Source of the DNA: Mesorhizobium shangrilense
Lineage (GTDB): Bacteria > Pseudomonadota > Alphaproteobacteria > Rhizobiales > Rhizobiaceae
Length of the DNA stretch: 64,000 nt
Reading direction: 5' to 3'
Assembly: GCF_040537815.1 (NCBI RefSeq)
Contig: NZ_JBEWSZ010000002.1
Coordinates: 434,001 to 498,000 of the forward strand
The first letter of the stretch is position 1. Every line of letters begins with the position of its first letter. A program made the translations under genes and the position numbers. Under the pieces are notes generated by a model. It saw only the letters and a program-made list of their open reading frames with translations. It had not been told where the DNA came from and did no database searches. Below are positions 1 to 7,784 of the stretch, piece by piece.

Positions 1-297
1 GACGGCGAGATCTTCTTCAACTCGCCGCTCGACTACCTGCCTGGCATTGTCGACCAGAAGCTGCTTGGCCGGCTGAAGGCGCTCAGGCTGATCTTCTGCT
101 GCGGGCAGGGCGCCTGGGAAGAGCGCATGCTGGTCGAGACACGGGCGCTGGAGCAGATCCTGCGCGACAAGCACATTCCCGCTTGGGTCGACTATTGGGG
201 CGGCGATGTCAGCCATGACTGGCCATGGTGGCACAAGCAGCTGGTCTATTTCTTCGCCCGCTGGCTGGACGACGACCTCATGCACCGGCTCGACTGA
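1..297 (+). CDS. Esterase-like alpha/beta hydrolase, C-terminal part (COG4947 type)
   Basis: Partial gene: the reading frame is open from the first base and ends with TGA at 295-297, so only the last 98 residues are visible. The sequence resembles the C-terminal half of small esterase-superfamily proteins (COG4947). It has a conserved stretch ending in SHDWPWW, in which the His is the likely third member of a Ser-Asp-His triad. The nucleophile Ser lies outside the window. The stop overlaps the ATG of the next gene by one base, so the two are probably co-transcribed. Substrate cannot be told. Confidence 0.75.
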   Translation, partial: DGEIFFNSPLDYLPGIVDQKLLGRLKALRLIFCCGQGAWEERMLVETRALEQILRDKHIPAWVDYWGGDVSHDWPWWHKQLVYFFARWLDDDLMHRLD

Positions 298-611
298 TGG
301 ATACGAACTGTCCCATCCACCGCTTTGTCGAGGCGACCAATGAAGGTGACACGGAAGCCTTTCTGAGCATTTTCACCAACGATGCCGTGCTGATCGACTG
401 GGGTCGCAAGTTCCGCGGCCGCCAGCAGATCGCCCAGTGGAACGAAACCGACAATATCGGGGTTCAGTCCAGGCTGCGCATCGTCAGCATCGCCGCGTCC
501 AAGGGCGCCTGCCGCGTGCGCATTGCCGTCACCGGCAATGGCTTCAACGGCGAAGGTGACATGACCTTCAAGCTGGACGGCGATCTCATTTCGAGCCTGG
601 TGATCGCCTGA
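297..611 (+). CDS. Nuclear transport factor 2-like (SnoaL-type) small protein
   Basis: A 104-residue protein with the usual shape of the NTF2/SnoaL family: an N-terminal helix with a VEATNEGD pattern (residues 10-17), followed by TNDAVLIDWGRKFRGR typical of the cone-shaped fold. Such proteins are small enzymes or ligand-binding modules, and no catalytic assignment is possible here. The start chosen is the ATG at 297, which overlaps the upstream stop (TGATG). An in-frame start at 225 would lie inside the esterase gene and is less likely. Probably in one operon with the upstream esterase. Confidence 0.75.
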   Translation: MDTNCPIHRFVEATNEGDTEAFLSIFTNDAVLIDWGRKFRGRQQIAQWNETDNIGVQSRLRIVSIAASKGACRVRIAVTGNGFNGEGDMTFKLDGDLISSLVIA

Positions 612-620
612 CATCGCCGG

Positions 621-2156
621 CTACGCTTCCTGGCACGCCTCCAGAGCAGGCGGCTCTTGTTCAGACGCCGGTCCGCGCCGAAGACCGAGGAAGACGACGA
701 TAGCGGTCACGACGGTGACGGTTGCCAACACCATCAGCAGGATGTCGAAGGCGGTCTCGTAAGCGTGGACCAGCATGGCTTGGTCGGCTTGCGGCAGGCT
801 CTTCGTCGCGGCGGAACCAAGATTGCCGGTGACGAGCAACTGGGCCGCTTCGGTTGCGTTCGAGGCAACGCCTCGCGCGGCGAGCTGCGCGGCTGTGAAA
901 CCGGAAAGAGCCGCGCTGACGATTGCCAGGGCTACACCCTCGGAAGCGATGCGGGTGGTGTTGAAGATGCCTACAGCCATTCCTGCGCGCTCCTTGGGCA
1001 CGACGCTGACGGCCAACCCGTCCATCAACCCCCATGGCAGGCTGATGCCGATACCGATTGCCAGGAGCGGAGCCACCACCGCGAGACTGCCAGCCGGAAC
1101 CTGGCTGAGCCAGACGAGCCCGACCGCAGCAATGAGCAGGCCGATGCCACAGAGCGTGGCCGGTGCGACCGAGCGCGCCAAAAGGCCGGCAAGCATCGGC
1201 AGGACCAGCAAGGGCCCCGACAGGCTGATCATCATTTGCCCGGCCTGGACCTCGGTCATGCCCTCAATGCCGATGAAGCGGATCGGCAACAGCACCAGCA
1301 GCACCACGAAGGCGTAGGCGGGGGCGGCGGCCAGAAGCTGAACGCCGACGAAACGCGGATAGCGAAACAGCGTGAGATCCAACATCGGCCGGCGCACGCG
1401 CCGTTCAACGACGACGAAGGCTGCCAGGAAAAGCACGGCAACGGTGAGCAGTGCCAGCACGAAGGGGCTCGTCCAGCCGCTTTGCGGGGCGCCGAGCACG
1501 CCATAGGTGAGCGATGCGAGTGCCAGCGTGAAGGTGGCGGCGCCTGGCCAGTCAACGCCTGCCGCATCCGGGTCTCGGGATTCGCGGAGATGGCGCGCGC
1601 CGAGGATGAAAGCCACGACCGCCAACCCGACGACGAGAAGGAAGATCGAACGCCAGCCGAAGGCATCGATGAGCATGCCGCAAGCGATCGGCCCAAAGGC
1701 GAGCCCGATGCCGAAGCTGGTGCCAAGCAGGCTGAACGCACGCAACTGGGTTGGTCCTTCGAATTCCTGGGCGAGGGCCGATGCGCCGCCGGCAAATGCC
1801 GCCGCGCTGCCGATGCCCTGAGCCGCCCTGAAGACATCGAACCAGACGATGTCAGGTGCCAGCATCGCAGCCAGCGAGGCGAGGACATAGGTGAACAGGC
1901 CGGACAGGAATATCCGCTTGCGGCCATGATTGTCGGCGAGAGCGCCAAGCGCCATCAGGCTGGCGCCGAAGGTCAGCATGAAGGCGTTCGTCACCCAGTT
2001 GAGTTCGATCGGGCCGCCGCCCAATTCGCCGGCGATGCGCGACAGGGCAACAGCCGGCCCGATGAAGGTCAGCGGCATCGTCATCGCGGCCAGGCATACC
2101 GAGAGAAGGACGAGCCAGCGCTGCGCCGCGCCGGCGGATCGGTTTTTTAACGTCAT
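621..2156 (-). CDS. MFS multidrug efflux transporter, DHA2 (EmrB/QacA-like) family
   Basis: A 511-residue inner-membrane protein with a long series of hydrophobic helices, consistent with the 14-helix DHA2 family. Residues 40-110 carry the family hallmarks: FIGPAVALSRI in the first helices and a loop containing LADNHGRKRIF, which matches the conserved MFS motif A. It probably exports drugs or toxic compounds by proton antiport. The frame is open for 86 residues further upstream, but the ATG at 2156 is preferred: the membrane domain begins just after it and AGGA lies a short distance before it. It is divergent from a LysR-type regulator whose start is about 155 bp away, suggesting regulation by that protein. 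The substrate is unknown. Confidence 0.85.
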   Translation of the reverse strand: MTLKNRSAGAAQRWLVLLSVCLAAMTMPLTFIGPAVALSRIAGELGGGPIELNWVTNAFMLTFGASLMALGALADNHGRKRIFLSGLFTYVLASLAAMLAPDIVWFDVFRAAQGIGSAAAFAGGASALAQEFEGPTQLRAFSLLGTSFGIGLAFGPIACGMLIDAFGWRSIFLLVVGLAVVAFILGARHLRESRDPDAAGVDWPGAATFTLALASLTYGVLGAPQSGWTSPFVLALLTVAVLFLAAFVVVERRVRRPMLDLTLFRYPRFVGVQLLAAAPAYAFVVLLVLLPIRFIGIEGMTEVQAGQMMISLSGPLLVLPMLAGLLARSVAPATLCGIGLLIAAVGLVWLSQVPAGSLAVVAPLLAIGIGISLPWGLMDGLAVSVVPKERAGMAVGIFNTTRIASEGVALAIVSAALSGFTAAQLAARGVASNATEAAQLLVTGNLGSAATKSLPQADQAMLVHAYETAFDILLMVLATVTVVTAIVVFLGLRRGPASEQEPPALEACQEA

Positions 2157-2310
2157 GGATTTTCCTGTCCTGAAGGAGAATTTTTCGCGGCCGCCGGCAT
2201 CGCAAGGCCTGCGGCTGACCTCTGCCAACAAGGTAGGCCGGCGACATTCCCAGCAGAATGGTGGTAAATCTCCATTCATCCCGGAATGAAACGCTCGAAT
2301 GGATGGATTT

Positions 2311-3195
2311 ATGGATCGTCTCAGCGGCCTTTTGGCCTTTGCCCGTACCGCCGAGCTCGGCAGCTTCGTCGCCGCGGGCCGGGTGCTCGGCCTCTCCGCC
2401 TCGGCGGTCGGCAAGAGTGTTGCCAGGCTGGAGCAGGAACTCGGCGTGCGCCTGCTTCAGCGCAGCACCCGACGGATCGGACTGACCGAGGAGGGGAGCC
2501 TGTTCAATGAACGGGTCCGCCGCATCCTCGATGACATAGACGATGCCGAGGCGATGCTGTCGCGAACGCGCGAGACGCCGCATGGCCGGCTTCGTGTCTC
2601 AACGCCGATCGTCACCTACCATATACTGTTGCCGGTGCTGCCCGCGTTCATGGCGCGCTATCCGGACATCGAACTCGACATCGACTTCAACGACCACATT
2701 GTCGATATCATCGAGGAGGGCATCGATGTTGCCATCCGAAGCGGCGACCTGCCGGATTCGCGGCTGCTGGCGCGGCCTCTCGGTCCTTTCCGCCTGCATC
2801 TGTGCGCGGCTCCATCCTACCTCGAGCGCCATGGCGTCCCAGCGACGCCGGACGATCTGCGGTATCATCTGGGCATCCGCTTTCGTTTTCCCAACAGCGG
2901 CAAGGTGCAGGAATGGCCGCTGACCATGGGCGCGGAGGTGGAGACCCGTACCGTGCTGACCTGCAACAATATGGAGGCCTTGAAGGGCGCGACGATCAGC
3001 GGCCTCGGCATCGGCTGCATGCCGGATTTCCTGGTGCGCGATGCGCTGGCCGCCGGCACTTTGCGCAGCCTTCTCGACGAGCATGTCGATGGAAGCGGCC
3101 AGTTCAGGATGTTGTGGCCGTCCAATCGCTACCTTTCGCCGAAGGTGCGCGTCTTCATCGACTTCCTGTCCGAGAAGTTTTCCGGGGAGCGGTAA
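2311..3195 (+). CDS. LysR-family transcriptional regulator
   Basis: A 294-residue LysR regulator. The N-terminal 60 residues form the winged helix-turn-helix (LAFARTAELGSF, then LGLSASAVGKSVARLEQELG, RLLQRSTRRIGLTEEG). The remainder is the periplasmic-binding-protein-like effector domain. The start at 2311 (MDRLSGLL) has GGATGG just upstream; another ATG lies 12 bases earlier. It is transcribed divergently from the DHA2 efflux pump, the classical layout for a LysR protein controlling the adjacent transporter. No obvious palindrome was seen in the 2157-2310 gap. Inducer unknown. Confidence 0.85.
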   Translation: MDRLSGLLAFARTAELGSFVAAGRVLGLSASAVGKSVARLEQELGVRLLQRSTRRIGLTEEGSLFNERVRRILDDIDDAEAMLSRTRETPHGRLRVSTPIVTYHILLPVLPAFMARYPDIELDIDFNDHIVDIIEEGIDVAIRSGDLPDSRLLARPLGPFRLHLCAAPSYLERHGVPATPDDLRYHLGIRFRFPNSGKVQEWPLTMGAEVETRTVLTCNNMEALKGATISGLGIGCMPDFLVRDALAAGTLRSLLDEHVDGSGQFRMLWPSNRYLSPKVRVFIDFLSEKFSGER

Positions 3196-3262
3196 GATTC
3201 AGCACCACATCGACCACGAGATGGGCTGCCATGCAGGAGGCGGGCATCACGGCCTTGTGACT

Positions 3263-3304
3263 GCATATATGAAGGTAAACTTTGCAGTTTACATTCATAT
3301 ATGC
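3263..3304. promoter_or_regulatory. 42-bp near-perfect palindrome, candidate MarR operator
   Basis: Left arm gcatatatgaaggtaaac (3263-3280), spacer tttgca, right arm gtttacattcatatatgc (3287-3304). The reverse complement of the right arm matches the left arm at 17 of 18 positions. The palindrome ends 12 bases before the ATG of the marR-type gene at 3317. It is far longer and more AT-rich than its surroundings, as expected for an operator overlapping the promoter of an autoregulated MarR operon. Binding is inferred, not shown. Confidence 0.75.
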
Positions 3305-3316
3305 GAGAACGTCGCT

Positions 3317-3778
3317 ATGAATGATGATCGCAACCACCAGAATGATCCCGATGCCGCGCGCGCCCTGGCTGTCGCGGAAGAGCTTCGGGTCGTGGTCAGC
3401 AGGCTGAAACGGCGTCTGCGTGAGCAGGCCGATGTCGGTGACCTGACCTCCTCGCAGAAGTCGATGCTGCTGCATCTGGAACGTGAAGGTCCAGCGACAG
3501 TCACGGTACTGGCGCGGGCCCAGAACATGCGCCCGCAATCGATGGGCGCCATCGTCTCAAAGTTGGAAGTGGCCGGTCTGGTGGATGGTGCACCGGATCC
3601 GAGCGATGGCCGGCAGACCATCCTCTCGCTGACGCCCGCCTGCCGCGAGATGATTACGGCCGGGCGCGCAGCCCGCCAGGACTGGCTGTTCCGCGCCATC
3701 CAGACGAATCTTGATCGCGAGGAGCAGGAGCAATTGGCTGATGCCATCGAATTGCTCAAGCGGCTCGCCGCCTCCTGA
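3317..3778 (+). CDS. MarR-family transcriptional regulator
   Basis: A 153-residue MarR-type winged-helix repressor. The core shows LTSSQKSMLLHLEREGPATVTVLARAQNM in several short blocks, the recognition helix RPQSMGAIVSKLE, and the wing DPSDGRQTILSLT (residues about 90-102), all standard for the family. The ATG at 3317 is chosen because it directly follows the large palindrome; the open frame continues upstream through the previous gene and palindrome, but without family similarity. The isochorismatase-like gene follows after 46 bp, then a membrane protein and an MFS pump in tight succession. This regulator therefore probably represses its own operon until a phenolic or drug-like ligand binds. 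Confidence 0.85.
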   Translation: MNDDRNHQNDPDAARALAVAEELRVVVSRLKRRLREQADVGDLTSSQKSMLLHLEREGPATVTVLARAQNMRPQSMGAIVSKLEVAGLVDGAPDPSDGRQTILSLTPACREMITAGRAARQDWLFRAIQTNLDREEQEQLADAIELLKRLAAS

Positions 3779-3824
3779 TCACCATCCATATGTGCGCGCC
3801 GTTCCGGTCGCCGAAAGGAACACC

Positions 3825-4388
3825 ATGGCAGTGACCACGCTTGACCAGAAGACGGCGCTTGTCGTTATCGACCTGCAAAAAGGCATCGTCGCGTTTCCCA
3901 CCGCCCATCCGACCAGCGAGGTCGTGAGGCAAGCAAGCATACTGGCGGATGCGTTCCGCAGTCGCGGCTTGCCAGTCGTGCTCGTCAACGTTGCCGGCGC
4001 GCCTCCTGGTCGAACCGAACATCCACCTCGCGTAGGCGCCTTTCCCCAGGGCTGGGCTGATCTTGTCCCCGAACTGAAGCAGCAACCGACAGATCACACG
4101 GTGACCAAGCGCACGGCGGGCGCTTTCGTCAACACGGATCTCGAAGCCTGGCTAAAGGGCGAGGGTGTCACCCAGGTGGTGATCGTCGGCATCGCCACCA
4201 GCATGGGCGTCGAGGCGACTGCGCGCCATGCCCGCGATCTCGGCTTCAACGTCACGCTCGCCGTCGATGCCATGACCGACACCAATCTCGATACCCATGC
4301 CAGCAGCATCGCGCATGTCTTTCCGAGGCTGGGTGAAACCGGCACGACGCGGGACATCCTCGATCTCTTGGCGAAAAGGAGTGCCTGA
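3825..4388 (+). CDS. Isochorismatase-family hydrolase lacking the catalytic Cys
   Basis: A 187-residue protein with the Rossmann-like fold of the isochorismatase (cysteine hydrolase) superfamily. The first catalytic Asp is visible in VVIDLQKG (about residue 16) and the Lys in VTKRTAGAF (about 95). At the position of the nucleophilic Cys, where relatives read GxxTxxCVxxTA, this protein reads GIATSMGVEATAR, so Gly replaces Cys. It therefore probably is not a Cys-dependent amidohydrolase; isochorismatases proper also work without that Cys, so an altered hydrolase activity remains possible. The ribosome site GAAAGGAA precedes the ATG. It is the second gene of the MarR operon and is separated from the next gene by only 2 bp. 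Confidence 0.8.
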   Translation: MAVTTLDQKTALVVIDLQKGIVAFPTAHPTSEVVRQASILADAFRSRGLPVVLVNVAGAPPGRTEHPPRVGAFPQGWADLVPELKQQPTDHTVTKRTAGAFVNTDLEAWLKGEGVTQVVIVGIATSMGVEATARHARDLGFNVTLAVDAMTDTNLDTHASSIAHVFPRLGETGTTRDILDLLAKRSA

Positions 4389-4390
4389 CG

Positions 4391-4720
4391 ATGCAATGGA
4401 TCGATTATGTATCCTACCTGTTTGGCGGCGCTTTCCTGACGAATGCCGTGCCGCATTTTGTCAGCGGGGTGATGGGGCGGCCCTTTCAAAGCCCTTTCGC
4501 CACGCCGCGCGGCGAGGGGCATTCCTCCTCGACCGTCAATGTGCTGTGGGGATTCCTGAACCTGGTGATCTGCTATCTGCTGGTGATCCGCGTCGGCGAC
4601 TTCGATCTGCGCTCCACGGCTGATGTCGTCGCGCTGGGACTGGGGGCTCTCCTGATCGGATTGTTTACGGCACGCCACTTCGGCCGCTTCAACGGCGGTA
4701 ACTCTCCCGTCGACGGATGA
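4391..4720 (+). CDS. Small inner-membrane protein of unknown function
   Basis: A 109-residue protein with three apparent hydrophobic helices: residues about 5-27, 49-67 (VNVLWGFLNLVICYLLVI) and 79-97. Between the first two is a short loop with FQSPFATPRGEGHSS. No family name can be given with confidence. It lies between the isochorismatase-like gene (2 bp upstream) and the MFS pump (overlapping by 4 bp), so translational coupling in one operon is likely and a role alongside the transporter is plausible. Confidence 0.75.
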   Translation: MQWIDYVSYLFGGAFLTNAVPHFVSGVMGRPFQSPFATPRGEGHSSSTVNVLWGFLNLVICYLLVIRVGDFDLRSTADVVALGLGALLIGLFTARHFGRFNGGNSPVDG

Positions 4721-6000
4721 GCGATCCCGCCAAGGGCACGTTTCGTTCGTTAGCCGGCTTCAACTACCGGCTCTGGGCCGGCGGCGCGATCGTGTCCAAT
4801 GTCGGGACGTGGATGCAGCGCACCGCCCAGGACTGGGTGGTGCTGACCCAACTGACCCACAACAATGCGACCGCCATGGGCGTGGTAATGGCGCTGCAGT
4901 TCGCGCCGCAGATCTTGCTTTTGCCATGGACCGGCTTTGCCGCCGATCATCTCGACCGTCGCAAGCTGCTGCTGGTCACGCAAGGCGCCATGGGCCTGCT
5001 CGCGCTCGGCCTTGGCCTGCTCACCATCACCGGGCTTGTCCAGTTGTGGCATGTCTATCTGTTCGCGTTCCTGCTTGGCTGCGCGACCGCGTTCGACTCG
5101 CCGGCGCGCCAGACATTCGTCTCCGACCTGGTCGGCGAGGCCGACCTGTCGAATGCAGTGGCGCTGAACTCCACCTCGTTCAACGCGGCGCGGATGATTG
5201 GCCCGGCCGTCGCCGGTACCCTCATCGCTTCCGTCGGCTCGGGCTGGGTGTTTCTCATCAATGCGGCGTCGTTTGCAGCCGTGCTTGCCTCGCTTGGCTT
5301 GTTGCGTGTCGGCGAGCTTCACCTGAAGGACAAAGCACAGCGAACGAAGGGCAGTCTTGTCGAGGGCTTTGCCTATGTATGGGGCCGTCCCGACCTCAAG
5401 GCCATCCTTTTCATGCTGTTCCTGATCGGCACGTTCGGGCTGAATTTTCCGATCTTCATCTCGACCATGTCCGTCTCGGTCTTTCATGCGGGGGCAAGCC
5501 AGTACGGGCTGCTGACGTCGACGATGGCGATCGGCTCGGTCGCCGGCGCATTGCTCGCCGCCCGGCGCGAGCAGCCCCGCATGGTGTTCCTTCTGGCTGG
5601 CGCGGCGGTCTTCGGTTTTGGCTTTGCGTTGGCCGCGCTCATGCCCAACTACTGGCTGTTCGGCCTCTCGCTCATCGTCATCGGCGTTTCCGCGCAGACC
5701 GTCACCACCTCGACGATCAGCCTGGTGCAGCTGTCGACCGAACCGGCCATGCGCGGCCGCGTCATGGCCATATTGCTGGCCATCACGCTCGGCGGTACGC
5801 CCATCGGCGCGCCGATCGTCGGCTGGGTGGCCGACAGTTTCGGCCCGCGTTGGGCGCTTGGCGTGGGGGCGCTCGCGGGGCTGGCGGCGGCTGCCATCGT
5901 GGCGCGCTATCTGATGCGCTATCACCATATGCGGCTGCTCGTGAATGCCGGACGCGCGCGCATCGTCATGGACGCCGACGCGGCCCTGGAGCATGCATGA
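4717..6000 (+). CDS. MFS transporter of the EntS/enterobactin-exporter type (MFS_3)
   Basis: A 427-residue inner-membrane protein with about 12 hydrophobic helices. The start of the sequence (FRSLAGFNYRLWAGGAIVSNVGTW) and the loop FAADHLDRRKLLL are typical of the MFS_3 branch, which contains siderophore and small-molecule exporters. Its ATG overlaps the upstream stop (ATGA). It is the last gene of the MarR operon and is probably the efflux component controlled through the 3263-3304 palindrome. Cargo is unknown; the isochorismatase-like partner hints at an aromatic or siderophore-like compound, but this is inference. Confidence 0.85.
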   Translation: MSDPAKGTFRSLAGFNYRLWAGGAIVSNVGTWMQRTAQDWVVLTQLTHNNATAMGVVMALQFAPQILLLPWTGFAADHLDRRKLLLVTQGAMGLLALGLGLLTITGLVQLWHVYLFAFLLGCATAFDSPARQTFVSDLVGEADLSNAVALNSTSFNAARMIGPAVAGTLIASVGSGWVFLINAASFAAVLASLGLLRVGELHLKDKAQRTKGSLVEGFAYVWGRPDLKAILFMLFLIGTFGLNFPIFISTMSVSVFHAGASQYGLLTSTMAIGSVAGALLAARREQPRMVFLLAGAAVFGFGFALAALMPNYWLFGLSLIVIGVSAQTVTTSTISLVQLSTEPAMRGRVMAILLAITLGGTPIGAPIVGWVADSFGPRWALGVGALAGLAAAAIVARYLMRYHHMRLLVNAGRARIVMDADAALEHA

Positions 6001-6038
6001 CGAAGGGATAGCGGCGCCGAAGTGGACGCGCCTTGGCG

Positions 6039-6347
6039 TCAATCGGTCTTGGCGGGAGACAGGCCGAAGCCGCCCACGGGGTGAGTTTCTATGCGGAATT
6101 CCATGCCGGCAATCATCTGGCGTGCCTCGGCGATGGCTGCCTGCACTTCCGGCAGCTGCAGCGATGCCTTGTGGCTGGCGGCGTCCGTCCACACCTCCGT
6201 CACCCAGATCGCGTCGGCGTCGGCCGGGTCCCTGGCGATCACATAGCTCAGGCATCCCGGCAGCGCGCCGGTGCTGGCACGCAGGATGTCCATCACAGCA
6301 TCGCGCTGGCCGCGCGTCGCCCGCATCTTGCCGATCAGTCCGTACAT
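6039..6347 (-). CDS. ABM-domain (antibiotic biosynthesis monooxygenase-like) protein
   Basis: A 102-residue ferredoxin-like dimeric alpha/beta-barrel protein. The pattern MYGLIGKMRATRGQRDAV, PGCLSYVIARDP and VTEVWTDAASHKASL is the classical ABM/YgiN layout. Members act as cofactor-less monooxygenases on quinols or as small stress proteins. GGAG lies nine bases upstream of the ATG. It is followed at its 5' side by an SDR gene on the same strand (62 bp gap), so the two may form an operon of redox enzymes. Substrate unknown. Confidence 0.8.
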   Translation of the reverse strand: MYGLIGKMRATRGQRDAVMDILRASTGALPGCLSYVIARDPADADAIWVTEVWTDAASHKASLQLPEVQAAIAEARQMIAGMEFRIETHPVGGFGLSPAKTD

Positions 6348-6408
6348 TCCATTTGTCTCCCTTCAAAGCCTCCGACAGCATGCGAGCCGCCAGTATGCAG
6401 TTCGCGGT

Positions 6409-7188
6409 TCAAGGCATCAACTGGCCGCCATTCACCTCGATCACCTGACCGGTGATGTAGCCGCTCAGGAGATCGGAGGAGAGGAACAGATAGGCGCCGA
6501 CGCAATCCTGCGCCGTGCCGGCGCGACCCTGCGGGATGGTGGCGACCATGCCCTTCATCTGTTCGTCGGTCGAATAGCGCTCATGGAAAGGGGTGGCGAT
6601 GGTTCCGGGCGCCACCGCGTTGACGCGTATGCCAAAGCCGATCAGTTCCTTGGCCATGCCGCGCGTCACATTGGAGACGAAGGCCTTGGCCGAACCGTAG
6701 AGCCCGGCGCCGCCGCCGGCGCCGTTGCGCGCGGCGATCGAGGATGTGTTGACGATGAAGCCGCCCTGTTTCTTCAGCCACGGTATCGCCTTGCGCGAGG
6801 CGGTCAGCACGGAGCGGGCGTTGAGGTCCATCACCGCATCGTAATGCGCCTCGGTCTGCTCCGCATAAGGCACGCGGCCGAGCATGCCGCCGGCATTGTT
6901 GACCAGGCCATCGAGCCGGCCGAAATGCCCAGCGCTGTCCTCGACGACACGCTCGACATCGGCAGGCACCGAAAAATCGCCCTGGACGAGAAACACCTCG
7001 CCGCCGCCGTCACGGATGGTGCCGGCAAGTGTCTCGGCTGCTTGCCGGCTCGAATTGTAGTGCAGCGCAACCCGGCTTTTTTGCGCGGCATAGGCCAGTG
7101 CCAATGCTGCCCCTATCCCAGTCGAGGCGCCGGTGACGAGCACCGCCTTGCCGGCGAGATCGGGGATCGAGAGCGTGTTTTGCGGCAC
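6409..7188 (-). CDS. Short-chain dehydrogenase/reductase (SDR)
   Basis: A 259-residue classical SDR. It has the nucleotide-binding motif TGASTGIGAA near residue 20, NNAGG near 92, the catalytic Ser in VNTSSIAA, and YGSAK (Tyr/Lys) near 160. The C-terminal GYITGQVIEVNGG is also standard. The start chosen is the GTG at 7188, because GGAGGAATTGCG places a strong ribosome site 8 bases before it; an ATG eight codons upstream overlaps that site. It reduces or oxidises an alcohol/ketone with NAD(P)H; the substrate is not readable. The neighbouring ABM gene lies downstream on the same strand. Confidence 0.85.
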   Translation of the reverse strand: MPQNTLSIPDLAGKAVLVTGASTGIGAALALAYAAQKSRVALHYNSSRQAAETLAGTIRDGGGEVFLVQGDFSVPADVERVVEDSAGHFGRLDGLVNNAGGMLGRVPYAEQTEAHYDAVMDLNARSVLTASRKAIPWLKKQGGFIVNTSSIAARNGAGGGAGLYGSAKAFVSNVTRGMAKELIGFGIRVNAVAPGTIATPFHERYSTDEQMKGMVATIPQGRAGTAQDCVGAYLFLSSDLLSGYITGQVIEVNGGQLMP

Positions 7189-7249
7189 CGCAATTCCTCC
7201 AGGGATTTCCAATGAGCCTGGCTGTTCCCGGCCTTCTCAAGACTGTGCA

Positions 7250-7684
7250 CTATGGCCGCAGATACGCATAGCCCTGGCGTTGCAGTTCGGCGAGCTTGAC
7301 GACACCGCCCCTGTCGGCGGCATGAAAACCGTCGAGCAGGTCGGTCAGCGCTATGTCCATGCCCCGCATGGTGTTGGCGCAGGCATAGGGGCTGAGGCCT
7401 TGCTGGGTCAGGCCGGAGAGACGGCTGGAGATGGCCCCGGAAGCGCTCTTCGACTTGAAGGCGGCAAGTGCGGGGCCATGCACGACCAGCACGATCTCGA
7501 CATTGCCGCCTGTGCCCTCATAATGGTTTTTGATGTTGCCGAGCACGAAGCCGACCTTGTCGACGTCGCTCAGATGGTAGGCGACCTTGGGCTTCTCTTC
7601 CGCCGTGGCCGCTGCCGCCGTTCGCAGGCCGAGAAGCGTTCCTGCTCCGGCAAGAACCACGCGAAAAATGTCGCGACGTCGCAT
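7250..7684 (-). CDS. Exported DsrE-family protein
   Basis: A 144-residue protein with an N-terminal twin-arginine-like signal (MRRRDIFRVVLAGAGTLLGL) and a DsrE/DsrF-like domain (VDKVGFVLGNIKNHYEG, IVLVVHGPALAAF). A conserved Cys is in SPYACANTMRG, the position used by sulfur-relay relatives. The AGGAGGAGG ribosome site precedes the ATG. Exported DsrE proteins are common in proteobacteria and usually unassigned. It is transcribed convergently with nothing close and divergently from the secreted protein at 7785. Confidence 0.8.
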   Translation of the reverse strand: MRRRDIFRVVLAGAGTLLGLRTAAAATAEEKPKVAYHLSDVDKVGFVLGNIKNHYEGTGGNVEIVLVVHGPALAAFKSKSASGAISSRLSGLTQQGLSPYACANTMRGMDIALTDLLDGFHAADRGGVVKLAELQRQGYAYLRP

Positions 7685-7784
7685 CGCATCCTCCTCCTGT
7701 GCCCGTCTCCCACGAATTGCGTGGCCCCAACCACGATCCTAGCATAAAATGGAACAGCGTCCTGTCGATGCGAGGAGGGGTCAC

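Noticed and set aside
657..2150. Long plus-strand open frame (497 codons) opposite the DHA2 pump
   Set aside because: Antisense shadow of a clear MFS gene; Gln/Asp/Gly/Arg-rich without family motifs.
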